A DNA stretch of 64,000 nucleotides from Sutcliffiella tianshenii (GTDB lineage Bacteria > Bacillota > Bacilli > Bacillales > Bacillaceae_I): the NCBI RefSeq assembly GCF_016908565.1, contig NZ_JAFBED010000001.1:186001-250000 (forward strand). The letters run 5' to 3'. Both the position numbers and the translations under genes were made by a program. Shown here piece after piece: positions 9,719 to 17,849 of the stretch; the first letter of the stretch is position 1, and each line of letters begins with the position of its first letter. The notes beneath the pieces were generated by a model. The model was given only the letters and a program-made list of their open reading frames with translations, was not told the origin of the DNA and ran no database searches.

Positions 9719-9937
9719 ATGGCAAAAAGCAAAGCAAAAAAGCTGCGTGAAAAGCTTGCACGTGAAGGCAAAAGAAATCCGGAGAACGGCCGCGGAACTT
9801 ATGCATTGGCAAATCTGACGACAAAAATGACGAAGACGAAGAAAGAAAAACTGAATAAAATCTATAAAAAAGAACGACAATCTCGCTACGGTATGGATAG
9901 AGAGAATGTCGTTCTTTTATTTTGTTCGCTCCGTTAA
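9719..9937 (+). CDS. Small lysine-rich basic protein
   Basis: A 72-residue protein, extremely rich in lysine in its first 58 residues (MAKSKAKKLREKLAREGK...). It resembles small conserved basic Bacillaceae proteins of unknown role. AGGAG lies 9 nt before the ATG and a sigma-A-like promoter is upstream. The last 15 codons run through a strong terminator hairpin (9866-9919), so the tail from about RQSRYGMD onward is probably poorly expressed, or the ancestral stop has been lost. The name is not known to me. Confidence 0.6.
   Translation: MAKSKAKKLREKLAREGKRNPENGRGTYALANLTTKMTKTKKEKLNKIYKKERQSRYGMDRENVVLLFCSLR
9866..9919 (+). terminator. Intrinsic terminator lying inside the 3' end of the basic-protein ORF
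   Basis: AAAAGAACGACAATCTC pairs with GAGAATGTCGTTCTTTT with one mismatch, followed by a T-rich run. The stem forms entirely within the last third of the 9719-9937 reading frame. Confidence 0.75.
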
Positions 9938-9942
9938 TCACC

Positions 9943-10016
9943 GCTGTTGTTTTCCGCACTAGGCGCAGCGACCCAAGGGGCGGTAGGAGTCTTCGCCTAG
10001 TGCTCCAATCAACAGC
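9943..10016. repeat. Shortened palindromic repeat, relative of the element at 747-879
   Basis: Ends are GCTGTTGTTT (9943-9952) and AATCAACAGC (10007-10016). The inner sequence ACTAGGCG / CGCCTAGT forms a second inverted pair around GGAGTCTTCGCC. The large central part present in the 133-bp copy is missing. Confidence 0.65.
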
Positions 10017-10125
10017 TAGTTCAACACTATGCTTACCATAACCTTTTTGCTAATTGATTGGTGACAGATCTTCCATCAAAAGTGGATACCTGTTTTATTT
10101 TTGAAGTCTCTCACTGGAATTAGGG

Positions 10126-10251
10126 TCTATCGGACTTTTTTATCATTCTATCGAACTTTTTTGGCTCTCTATCGAACTTTTTTGATTTTCTATCGAACTT
10201 TTTCTGCCTTCTATCGAACTTTTTTCCAGTTCTATCGGACATTTACCAAAT
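10126..10251. repeat. Six-unit 21-bp tandem array
   Basis: Units begin at 10126, 10147, 10168, 10189, 10210 and 10231. Each starts TCTATCGAACTTTTT (GG for AA in the first and last units) followed by 5-6 variable bases. Because 21 is divisible by three, one frame stays open and reads as YRTFLxF repeats, but there is no ribosome-binding site or good start. I treat it as non-coding. Confidence 0.85.
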
Positions 10252-10264
10252 ATTTCATAAAAAA

Positions 10265-10292
10265 ATACCAGAGAGCACTAAGACTCTCCGGC
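10265..10292 (-). terminator. Intrinsic terminator of the gluconate operon
   Basis: On the minus strand CCGGAGAG and CTCTCTGG flank an 8-nt loop, followed by TATTTTTTT, 9 bp after the gntK stop. Confidence 0.75.
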
Positions 10293-10300
10293 ACATTACC

Positions 10301-11830
10301 TTAACGCTGCTGAAACTTCACAATCTCATCATACTCCTCCTGAAACAAACGGCTCAATCGGATAAAGATTGGCGTGAGTTCCTTGTATGTTTCGACCGCT
10401 TCGGGTTCAGGCAAGTAGCTGTTCGTTGAGCCTACCATCTCCGCCATCACGTCAAAGCTGTCGATTTCGCCAAGAGCATACAAGCCGAGCACAGCCGCTC
10501 CAAGACAAGAGCTCTCGACGCTTTCCGGGATGCTTACCTGCTGGTTGAAGATATTGGACAGCATCTGACACCACACCTCTGATCGGGCAAACCCGCCTGT
10601 TGCATGGATTTTATCCGGAATGCCGATGATTTCCTCGAGTGCCAGCAGGACCGTGTAGAGATTCAGGTTGATCCCTTCAAGGACCGCACGCATCATATGC
10701 TCTTTTTTATGATGGATGCCGAGGCCGAAGAAGGACCCGCGTGCATTCCCGTTCCAAATCGGGGCACGTTCGCCAGTCAGGTAAGGGTGGAAAATGACAC
10801 CTTCCGAACCAGGCTTGATGCTCGCGATCCTTGAGGTGATGACATCGTAAGGATCCATTCCAGCAAGGCCAGCTTCCTCAGCCTCTTCCCCGCACAGTTC
10901 ATCGCGAAGCCAGCGCATGATCATGCCGCCATTATTGACAGGGCCGCCGATCACCCAATGCTTATCAGTCAGGGAGTAGCAGAATGTTCTTCCCTTAGGA
11001 TCTGTTACAGGACGGTCAGTTACTGTACGGATTGCGCCGCTTGTCCCGATTGTCAACGCGACCACGCCAGGCTTGACCGCGTTCACACCAAGGTTCGAAA
11101 GTACGCCGTCATTGGCTCCGATCACAAATGGGACATTAACGGGGACTCCCAGCACAATAGCCATTTCTGGATTCAGCCCTTTGAAGATTTCTGTAGTCGG
11201 AACGATTCGGGAAAGCTGCTCAGGTACCACTCCTGCAACCGATAAAGCTCCTTCATCCCAGGTGAGATCTTTCAGATTGAACAATCCTGTGGCTGAAGCG
11301 ATGGAGTAATCAACAACATACTCGCCGAACAGTTTATGGAAGACATATTCCTTGATGGAAATGAATTTTGCAGCTTTTTCAAAAACCCCTGGATGGTCGT
11401 TACGAAGCCAAACAAGTTTTGCCAGAGGAGACATAGGATGAATCGGAGTTCCGGTACGCAGGTAAATCTCGTGACCGTCCCACTCCTCCTTCAGCTTTTT
11501 CGCCCATTTCTCGCTGCGCTGATCCGCCCATGTAATGCTTTTCGTAAGCGGCGTACCCAATTCATCAATCGCAATGACGCTATGCATCGCAGCACTGAAG
11601 CTGACATGTGATAGCTCATTTTCTGGAATGTTCCCGAGTCTCACGGCTTCTCGGATCGAAGTTAAAACCGCCTGCAAAATCTCATCAGGATCCTGCTCTG
11701 CCGCTCCAAGCTCCGGCGTATACAGGGGATACTCCACCGCAAACTGGCTGCGTACCTCCCCCTTCTTCGTAAAAAGCACCGCCTTCGTACTCGTCGTTCC
11801 TATATCGACACCTAACATGTATTTAGCCAA
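10301..11830 (-). CDS. gntK: Gluconokinase (FGGY family)
   Basis: Phosphorylates gluconate to 6-phosphogluconate with ATP. The 509-residue protein has the FGGY phosphate-binding motif DIGTTSTK (residues 9-16), the N-terminal catalytic region WADQRS, and a C-terminal ATPase domain with TIGTSGA and the loop ATGGFARSEVW. Length and sequence match B. subtilis GntK. It is the last gene of the gntK-gntP-gnd operon as transcribed from the promoter region near 14200, and ends at a terminator. Confidence 0.93.
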   Translation of the reverse strand: MAKYMLGVDIGTTSTKAVLFTKKGEVRSQFAVEYPLYTPELGAAEQDPDEILQAVLTSIREAVRLGNIPENELSHVSFSAAMHSVIAIDELGTPLTKSITWADQRSEKWAKKLKEEWDGHEIYLRTGTPIHPMSPLAKLVWLRNDHPGVFEKAAKFISIKEYVFHKLFGEYVVDYSIASATGLFNLKDLTWDEGALSVAGVVPEQLSRIVPTTEIFKGLNPEMAIVLGVPVNVPFVIGANDGVLSNLGVNAVKPGVVALTIGTSGAIRTVTDRPVTDPKGRTFCYSLTDKHWVIGGPVNNGGMIMRWLRDELCGEEAEEAGLAGMDPYDVITSRIASIKPGSEGVIFHPYLTGERAPIWNGNARGSFFGLGIHHKKEHMMRAVLEGINLNLYTVLLALEEIIGIPDKIHATGGFARSEVWCQMLSNIFNQQVSIPESVESSCLGAAVLGLYALGEIDSFDVMAEMVGSTNSYLPEPEAVETYKELTPIFIRLSRLFQEEYDEIVKFQQR

Positions 11831-11861
11831 GTTGATTTCCTCCTTTTGGGCCCAACGGACA

Positions 11862-11884
11862 AAAGCGCCTGATCAGCGCTTTTA
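11862..11884. other. Perfect hairpin in the gntP-gntK spacer
   Basis: AAAAGCGC and GCGCTTTT flank a 7-nt loop (CTGATCA) in the 84-bp gap between gntP and gntK. There is no good T-run. It could protect the upstream mRNA or modulate gntK relative to gntP. Confidence 0.5.
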
Positions 11885-11914
11885 TCCTTTCATTGTTGGA
11901 CGAGGGACCAGTCC

Positions 11915-13258
11915 CTACCCGATGAATATTCCAATAACAAATACTACCACAAATCCGACCAGTCCGATAATCGTTTCCATCACGGTCCAGGATTTCAATG
12001 TGTCTTTTACGTCGAGTCCGAAGTATCTGTTCACAAGCCAGAAGCCGGAGTCGTTTACGTGTGACAGGACAGTCGCACCGGATGCAATCGAGATAACGAT
12101 CAATCCGAGTACCGGGCCTTCCAGACCAAGGATGCCGATAAGCGGTGTGATAAGACCTGCTGCCGTTACCATTGATACTGTTGCAGAACCTTGAGCAACA
12201 CGAACTGCCGCTGCAATCAAGAACGCCAATACGATTGGCGGCAATGCAGATCCTGCCATCATATCTCCCAGTACTTCTCCGACACCGGAGTCAATCAGCA
12301 CTTGCTTGAATACTCCACCGGCACCTGTTACAAGGATGATAATACCTGCAGGCTCCAAGGCTTTTGTTGCGATGTCCTGTATTTCCTGCTTGCTGTAGCC
12401 ACGTTTTGTGCCTAAAAAGAAGAAGGTTAATAGTGTTGCAATAGTCAATGCCACGAATGGATGACCAACAAAAGTAGTAATTTCCCTTACGATGTGGCCT
12501 TCTTCATAAATAACTGTAGAAAGCGTATTCACTAGGATCAACACTAAAGGAACTAAAATGATGCTGGCGATCAGTCCAAAGCCAGGTAGATCTTTGTCGT
12601 ACTCTTTTTCTTCCATTTCCATATATTTCGGTACTGCGACTTGAATCTTTTTACCGATATATTTACCGAATACAGGACCTGCAAGAATCATTGCCGGAAT
12701 ACCTGCGATTACACCGAACAGGATGACCCAGCCAAGATCTGCCCCGATCAAGTCTGCAACCGCGATCGGTCCAGGTGTCGGAGGGATGAAGCTGTGTGTT
12801 ACAGCCAGACCTGCAAGCAATGGAATACCATAGTGCAATAATGATTTCCCTGTTTTTCTAGCCAATCCATAAACGATTGGTACGAGGATGATGAAACCAA
12901 CATCAAAAAATACCGGGATCGCCACAAGGAAGCCTGTAATACCAAGCGCCCATTGGGACTTTTCTTCGCCAAACTTTTTCATCAGTGTCTGTGCAAGGCG
13001 TTCTGCCCCTCCGGAAACCTCCAGCATCTTACCGAACATGGCACCAAGTCCGACTACGACCGCTACGAACCCGAGGGTGCCTCCCATCCCGTTCTGGACG
13101 GATGCAAGAACTTCATTGAGCGGCATGCCTGCAGCGATACCAACCAGTAAACTTACAAGTAAAAGTGCAACGAACGCATGTAGCTTTGTACGGATTACCA
13201 AGAATAATAGCAAAAATATAGCTGCTGCTGCGATCAATATCAACATAGAGCCTGACAT
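11915..13258 (-). CDS. gntP: Gluconate:H+ symporter (GntP family)
   Basis: Imports gluconate across the cytoplasmic membrane. The 447-residue, almost wholly hydrophobic product carries about a dozen membrane segments. It has the GntP family hallmarks, including GIAAGMPLNEVL near the N-terminus, a conserved PPTPGPI stretch and HVNDSGFWLV near the C-terminus. It lies between gnd and gntK in one operon, 18 nt after gnd. Confidence 0.93.
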   Translation of the reverse strand: MSGSMLILIAAAAIFLLLFLVIRTKLHAFVALLLVSLLVGIAAGMPLNEVLASVQNGMGGTLGFVAVVVGLGAMFGKMLEVSGGAERLAQTLMKKFGEEKSQWALGITGFLVAIPVFFDVGFIILVPIVYGLARKTGKSLLHYGIPLLAGLAVTHSFIPPTPGPIAVADLIGADLGWVILFGVIAGIPAMILAGPVFGKYIGKKIQVAVPKYMEMEEKEYDKDLPGFGLIASIILVPLVLILVNTLSTVIYEEGHIVREITTFVGHPFVALTIATLLTFFFLGTKRGYSKQEIQDIATKALEPAGIIILVTGAGGVFKQVLIDSGVGEVLGDMMAGSALPPIVLAFLIAAAVRVAQGSATVSMVTAAGLITPLIGILGLEGPVLGLIVISIASGATVLSHVNDSGFWLVNRYFGLDVKDTLKSWTVMETIIGLVGFVVVFVIGIFIG

Positions 13259-13276
13259 ATCAGATTCCTCCTAAGA

Positions 13277-14173
13277 TTAGTTTTTTTCAACGGCATGGCC
13301 GCCGAATTCATTTCGTAGTGCTGCTACAACTTTTCCCGAAAACGTATCGGTCTCAAGCGAGCGGTAGCGCATCATCAGTGCCATGGTGATCACCGGGGCT
13401 GCCGCCTGTAAATCAAGTGCAGTCTCCACTGTCCATTTTCCTTCACCGGACGAGTGCATCACACCTTTGATCGCTTCCAGATTTGCATCCTTGCTGAACG
13501 CGTTCTCCGTCAGCTCCATCAGCCATGAGCGGACAACCGAGCCATTATTCCATACCCTTGCAACCTTTTCATAATCAAAATCGAAATCACTTTTATCGAG
13601 AATGTCAAAACCTTCAGCGATGGACTGCATCATGCCGTATTCCACTCCGTTATGTACCATCTTCAAGAAGTGGCCGCTTCCGGATTTACCGGCATACAAG
13701 TATCCATTCTCCACGCAGATATCTTTGAAAATCTCTTCCACATGGCGAAATGCCGCTTCATTCCCGCCAACCATCGTGCAGGCCCCGTTACGTGCGCCAT
13801 CCATTCCGCCGCTTGTCCCGACATCGAGGTAATGGACGCCCTTTTCAGCAAGTGCAGCCGCACGCTTCAGCGTATCCTTATAATTGGAGTTACCGCCATC
13901 GATGATGATGTCGCCTTCCCCTACAAATCTACTAATCTCGGTTAGTACACTTTCCGTGATTTCTCCCGCCGGCACCATCATCCAGATGACCTTTGGGGTT
14001 TCTAGCTTTCCAATCGCCTCTTCAATCGAATAGGCAGGTATCGCACCATGCTGTTCGCTTTTGGCAACGTTTTCACGTTCGACGTCAAAAGCAACCACCT
14101 CATGCTTATTATCGATCAGGTTAAGAGTCAGGTTATATCCCATTTTGCCTAGACCTATCATTGCTAGTTTCAT
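13277..14173 (-). CDS. gnd: 6-phosphogluconate dehydrogenase, decarboxylating (short YqeC/GndA-like type)
   Basis: Oxidises 6-phosphogluconate to ribulose 5-phosphate and CO2, the step after GntK. At 298 residues it is of the short type (the long type has about 470). An N-terminal Rossmann motif GLGKMG (residues 7-12), IDGGNSNY, the substrate loop GTSGGMDGARNGACTMVGG and catalytic KMVHNGVEYGMM are all present. The short forms are usually NAD-preferring, but cofactor choice cannot be read here. It is the first gene of the operon, downstream of a cre box and three palindromes shared with the divergent regulator. Confidence 0.9.
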   Translation of the reverse strand: MKLAMIGLGKMGYNLTLNLIDNKHEVVAFDVERENVAKSEQHGAIPAYSIEEAIGKLETPKVIWMMVPAGEITESVLTEISRFVGEGDIIIDGGNSNYKDTLKRAAALAEKGVHYLDVGTSGGMDGARNGACTMVGGNEAAFRHVEEIFKDICVENGYLYAGKSGSGHFLKMVHNGVEYGMMQSIAEGFDILDKSDFDFDYEKVARVWNNGSVVRSWLMELTENAFSKDANLEAIKGVMHSSGEGKWTVETALDLQAAAPVITMALMMRYRSLETDTFSGKVVAALRNEFGGHAVEKN

Positions 14174-14217
14174 AGTTTATTTGAACTCCCTTCATAGTGT
14201 AACTGATTATTCGCGCG

Positions 14218-14240
14218 GAAAAATATTCTATCTATTTTTC
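14218..14240. promoter_or_regulatory. Perfect inverted repeat, candidate operator of the RpiR-type regulator
   Basis: GAAAAATA at 14218-14225 and TATTTTTC at 14233-14240 flank 7 bp. Related A5TAT5-like palindromes recur at about 14249-14262 and 14311-14321, all in the gap between gnd and the divergent regulator gene. Confidence 0.55.
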
Positions 14241-14248
14241 TGTTTGAG

Positions 14249-14262
14249 GAAAAATATTTTTT
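14249..14262. promoter_or_regulatory. Second A-tract/T-tract palindrome in the gnt control region
   Basis: GAAAAATATTTTTT forms a short near-perfect palindrome with the same core as the 14218 repeat, 8 bp further on. It is a candidate second half of a multi-site operator. Confidence 0.4.
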
Positions 14263-14297
14263 GTTATGTCCCTATTATGAAAAAAAATTCCCCTTTT

Positions 14298-14311
14298 TGC
14301 AAGCGTTATCA
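14298..14311. promoter_or_regulatory. CcpA catabolite-responsive element (cre) upstream of the gnt genes
   Basis: TGCAAGCGTTATCA matches the cre consensus TGWAANCGNTNWCA at all but one position (C at the first W). Its place between gnd and the divergent regulator predicts carbon catabolite repression of gluconate use, as in B. subtilis gnt. Confidence 0.7.
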
Positions 14312-14382
14312 AAAAAATATTTTATTTTTCTATGAATCATATTAAGATAGATAGTAAGACTACTAATTCTGGAGGTCGCACC

Positions 14383-15240
14383 ATGAACACTCAAGAGAAG
14401 CAATACTGCATGATGCGCATTCGTTCCCACTATCCGAAGTTCAGGGGAAAGGAGCAAGTCATCGCTGACTATATCCTCAATAATCCCCAAAAAATCGTCC
14501 ATAGCACCATCAACCAGGTTGCAGATGACCTCGGTGTGGCCGACTCCACTGTGTTTCGTTTCTGCCAGCGCATCGGCTTCAAGGGCTATCAGGCCATGAA
14601 AATCGCCCTGGCCACTGAAATTGTGGAACCGATCCAGGATATCCATGAAAACATCATGGAGCACGATAACGAAAAAACCGTTGCGGAAAAAGTGTTCCGC
14701 TCCAATATGAAAACGCTTGAAGATACACTGAGGGTGCTGGATGAACCGTCCTTCAAGCAAACAGTACAAGCCATACTTGGGGCTCGTAAAGTGGAACTGT
14801 ACGGAAGTGGCGGCTCCAATGTCATTGCCATGGACGCCTACCACAAATTCATCCGGACCGGGATTTCCGTCAGCGTCCAAAGTGACACACACATGCAGCT
14901 CATGTCAGCAAGTCAATTGACCTCGGACGACGTGGCAATCATCATCTCCCACACCGGCGCGTCGAAGGACATGATGCATGTATTGGAGGTTGTACAAGAT
15001 AACGGTGTCAAAACCATCGGTATCACCAACTTTGCAAAATCCCCTTTGAGCCAAAAGGTGGATATCCCGCTTTATACTGTGTCCGAGGAGACCGACTACC
15101 GCTCCGAAGCACTGGCATCACGGATTGCCCAGCTTGCGATGATCGATGCGATATATGTGAATGTGTTGATGGCGAAGAAGGAGCACGGGAAAGAAGCGCT
15201 GCAGAAGGTGCGGAAGGCTATTTCGGTTAAGAGAGTGTGA
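14383..15240 (+). CDS. RpiR/MurR-family transcriptional regulator of the gluconate operon
   Basis: A 285-residue regulator with an N-terminal RpiR-type helix-turn-helix (about residues 1-77, with ADDLGVADSTVFRFCQRIGFKG) and a C-terminal SIS sugar-phosphate isomerase-like domain (about 120-255, with YGSGGSN and ISHTGASKD). SIS domains sense phosphosugars, so 6-phosphogluconate is a reasonable ligand by context (inference). ATG at 14383 has GGAGG 7 nt upstream and is preferred over the ATG at 14332. It is divergent from gnd-gntP-gntK. B. subtilis uses a GntR-family repressor for this role, so the regulator type differs. Confidence 0.88.
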   Translation: MNTQEKQYCMMRIRSHYPKFRGKEQVIADYILNNPQKIVHSTINQVADDLGVADSTVFRFCQRIGFKGYQAMKIALATEIVEPIQDIHENIMEHDNEKTVAEKVFRSNMKTLEDTLRVLDEPSFKQTVQAILGARKVELYGSGGSNVIAMDAYHKFIRTGISVSVQSDTHMQLMSASQLTSDDVAIIISHTGASKDMMHVLEVVQDNGVKTIGITNFAKSPLSQKVDIPLYTVSEETDYRSEALASRIAQLAMIDAIYVNVLMAKKEHGKEALQKVRKAISVKRV

Positions 15241-15349
15241 TTGAGTTTGTTTGGTTGTGGAGCCCGTGTTGAGGCGTGCCTTTTAGGGGTATTGCTTTGG
15301 AATGCGGGTTTTTGTTTTTGGAAAATTCATGTTTCACTGCGAGACAAGG

Positions 15350-15995
15350 TATCTCCCGGCTGTATTTGATTCCCTCTCTTGTGCACTTGCTCTTGACAGA
15401 GGGTATCATCCGACACTTTTGATTCCCTCCCTCGCACCTTTTCCACCGCATGAGGGTATCATCCGACCTTTTTGATTCCCTCTCTCACACCTTTTACACC
15501 GTATGAAGGTATCATCCGACACTTTTGATTCCCTCCCTCACACATTTTACACTGAGTGAGGGTATCATCCATCCTTTTTGATTCCCTCCCTCGCACCTTT
15601 TACACCGTATGAAGATATCAACCGACCTTTTTGATTCCCTCTCTCACACCTTTTACACCGTGTGAGGGTATCATCGGACCTTTTTGATTCCCTCTCTCGC
15701 ACCTTTTCCATCGTGTGAGGGTATCATCCGACCTTTTTGATTCCCTCTCTCTCACCTTTTACACCGTATGAAGGTATCATCCTACCTTTTTGATTCCCTC
15801 CCTCACACATTTTCCACCGAGAGAGGGTATCATACGACACTATTGATTCCCTCCCTCGCACCTTTTCCGGCCTATGAAGGTATCATCCAACTTTATTGTT
15901 CCCTCACACACACATTTTCCACCGAGTGAAGGTATCATCCAACTTTATTGATTACCTCTCACACACACTTTTCACCGAGTGAAGGTATCATCCTA
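15350..15995. repeat. Twelve-unit 53-bp tandem array with alternative hairpins
   Basis: GGTATCATC recurs at 15402, 15455, 15508, 15561, 15614, 15667, 15720, 15773, 15826, 15879, about 15931 and about 15984, preceded by a partial unit. The best-conserved part of each unit is GGTATCATCCGACC followed by TTTTTGATTCCCTC. GAGGGTATCA can pair with TGATTCCCTC of the same unit, and the same CCCTC can pair with the next unit's TGAGGG. A 53-bp period cannot keep a reading frame. The whole gap 15241-16133 holds nothing else. Confidence 0.9.
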
Positions 15996-16133
15996 CGCAT
16001 TTAACCAATCCTTCGCATTCTAATAGTCCCCTCTCCCACTCCATTTCAACTCCCCACCAAACTTACCTAAATAATCCCACCCCACCCAACACATACTAAT
16101 ACCAACTCAAACCAAACTACAGGAGGACCCAAA

Positions 16134-17807
16134 ATGAGCACAAAAGAATCTGCTCTTTCCATATTCGCATTAGGCGGCATCAATGAAATCGGCAAGAACA
16201 TGTATGTGGTTCAATACAAGGACGATATCGTCGTCATCGACTGCGGGGGCAAATTCCCGGATGAGACCCTGCTTGGGATCGATCTGATCATACCCGACAT
16301 TACATACCTGGAAGAAAACAGGGACAAAATCAGGGGGATGATTGTGACGCATGGTCATGAGGACCATATCGGGGGCATCCCCCACATTCTAAAAAAGCTC
16401 AATATGCCCATCTATGCGACCCATTTCACGTTGGGCTTGATTGAGCTGAAGCTGGAGGAGCACCGTCTTCTGAGGGATACGGAGCTGACAACGATTGACG
16501 CCGGCACAACGCTCGAATTGGGGAGCATCCAGGCTTCCTTTTTCAAGGTCAGCCATAGCATCCCGGACTGTCTTGGCATCGTATTCAAGACTCCTGAAGG
16601 GAATGTCGTACATACAGGGGATTTCAAGTTCGACCTTACTCCGCATAATAACGAGTATGCCGATATTCACCGGATGGCGGAGATCGGGAAGGAAGGTGTC
16701 CTGCTGCTTATTTCAGAAAGCACCAATGCGGAGCGAAAGGGCTTATCGCCTTCTGAAAAAATGGTGGCCAGCCATATGGATGAGGCCTTCCTAAGAGCAC
16801 CTGGTAAAATTATTGTTTCCACCTTTGCGTCCAACGTAAGCCGTGTCCAGCAGGTCGTGGATGCAGCTAAAAAAACGAACAGGAGGCTAGCCTTACTTGG
16901 ACGCAGTATGGTCAATGTCGTCTCGGTTGCAATGGAACGGGGATATTTGAATATTCCTGACTGGATGCTAGTAGAGGCTCGGGACGTGGAACAGCTTCCT
17001 CCGGAAAAGGTTGCAATCCTATGTACTGGAAGTCAGGGGGAGCCAAACGCGGCACTTGCACGACTCTCCACCGGCAACTATCGCGATGTCAGCCTCTATC
17101 CGGATGATACCGTCATTTTCGCCGCATCGCCTATTCCAGGAAATGAAAGGGATGTCTCAAAAATCATCGATAACCTCTACCAACTTGGCACACAAGTCAT
17201 CTATGGTTCAGGCAGTTCTACCGGGATGCACGTTTCCGGACACGGCTATCAGGAGGATCTGAAGTTCATGCTGACCTTGATGAAGCCAACATATTTCATC
17301 CCGATACATGGGGAATACAGAATGCTCCATCATCACGGATTATTGGCAGAGTCTGTCGGCGTCAAAAGGGATAATATTTTCATCATCAAAAATGGACATG
17401 TGGTAGATGTGAAGGATTTGGTTGCCCGTCAGACACGTTCCATTCCTTCGGGTGACATATTCGTGGACGGCATGGGAACAGGCGATGTCGGCTCCATCAT
17501 GCTACGGGACCGGAAGCTGCTTTCCGAGGAAGGGATGCTTGTGATTGTCGTGACCTTGAGCAAGACTGAGCGCGGGATCATCTCTGGTCCTGATACCATC
17601 ACCCGGGGATTTACCTTCGACCAGAATTCCGATCAGCTTATACGGCAGGTCAATAAACTTGTAACGAAAACGGTCATGGAGCTTCAGGACGAAAATGTGC
17701 GCAAATGGAATGTCATGAAACAGAATATCAAGAGATCAGCCGGCCAATTTATCTTCTCCCAGACTAGGAGAAAGCCGATGATCCTGCCGATTATCATTGA
17801 AATCTAA
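16134..17807 (+). CDS. Ribonuclease J paralogue (metallo-beta-lactamase/beta-CASP RNase)
   Basis: RNase J enzymes are dual endo- and 5'-3' exoribonucleases of RNA decay and maturation. The 557-residue product has the catalytic zinc motif HGHEDH (residues 73-78), SHSIPD, HTGDFKFD, the beta-CASP signature SGHGYQED and HGEYRM, and the typical PMILPII C-terminus, so the active site looks intact. Its position between the gluconate regulator and minJ is neither the rnjA nor the rnjB neighbourhood of B. subtilis, so it is probably a third paralogue. AGGAGG lies 9 nt before the ATG. Confidence 0.88.
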   Translation: MSTKESALSIFALGGINEIGKNMYVVQYKDDIVVIDCGGKFPDETLLGIDLIIPDITYLEENRDKIRGMIVTHGHEDHIGGIPHILKKLNMPIYATHFTLGLIELKLEEHRLLRDTELTTIDAGTTLELGSIQASFFKVSHSIPDCLGIVFKTPEGNVVHTGDFKFDLTPHNNEYADIHRMAEIGKEGVLLLISESTNAERKGLSPSEKMVASHMDEAFLRAPGKIIVSTFASNVSRVQQVVDAAKKTNRRLALLGRSMVNVVSVAMERGYLNIPDWMLVEARDVEQLPPEKVAILCTGSQGEPNAALARLSTGNYRDVSLYPDDTVIFAASPIPGNERDVSKIIDNLYQLGTQVIYGSGSSTGMHVSGHGYQEDLKFMLTLMKPTYFIPIHGEYRMLHHHGLLAESVGVKRDNIFIIKNGHVVDVKDLVARQTRSIPSGDIFVDGMGTGDVGSIMLRDRKLLSEEGMLVIVVTLSKTERGIISGPDTITRGFTFDQNSDQLIRQVNKLVTKTVMELQDENVRKWNVMKQNIKRSAGQFIFSQTRRKPMILPIIIEI

Positions 17808-17846
17808 AAAAGGAGGCGGGTACATATAAGTACCTGCCTCCCTTTC
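17806..17846. terminator. Bidirectional terminator between the RNase J gene and minJ
   Basis: GGAGGCGGGTAC pairs with GTACCTGCCTCC around a 6-nt loop, with A-rich and T-rich flanks serving both convergent genes. Confidence 0.85.
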
Positions 17847-17849
17847 TCT

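Noticed and set aside
10101-10304. Protein of YRTFLxF heptad repeats (67 codons)
   Set aside because: It starts at a TTG without a Shine-Dalgarno sequence, sits on a 21-bp satellite and runs into the gntK terminator. The open frame follows from the period being divisible by three.
11535-12194. 219-codon plus-strand ORF
   Set aside because: It is antisense to gntK and gntP, and its apparent length is a codon-bias shadow.
14275-14892. 205-codon minus-strand ORF opposite the RpiR regulator
   Set aside because: It is a shadow of the regulator gene, which has a recognisable domain structure and a good ribosome-binding site.
15350-15995. CRISPR array
   Set aside because: Units are head-to-tail with no unique spacers of constant length between invariant repeats, variation is spread through the unit, and no cas genes are nearby.
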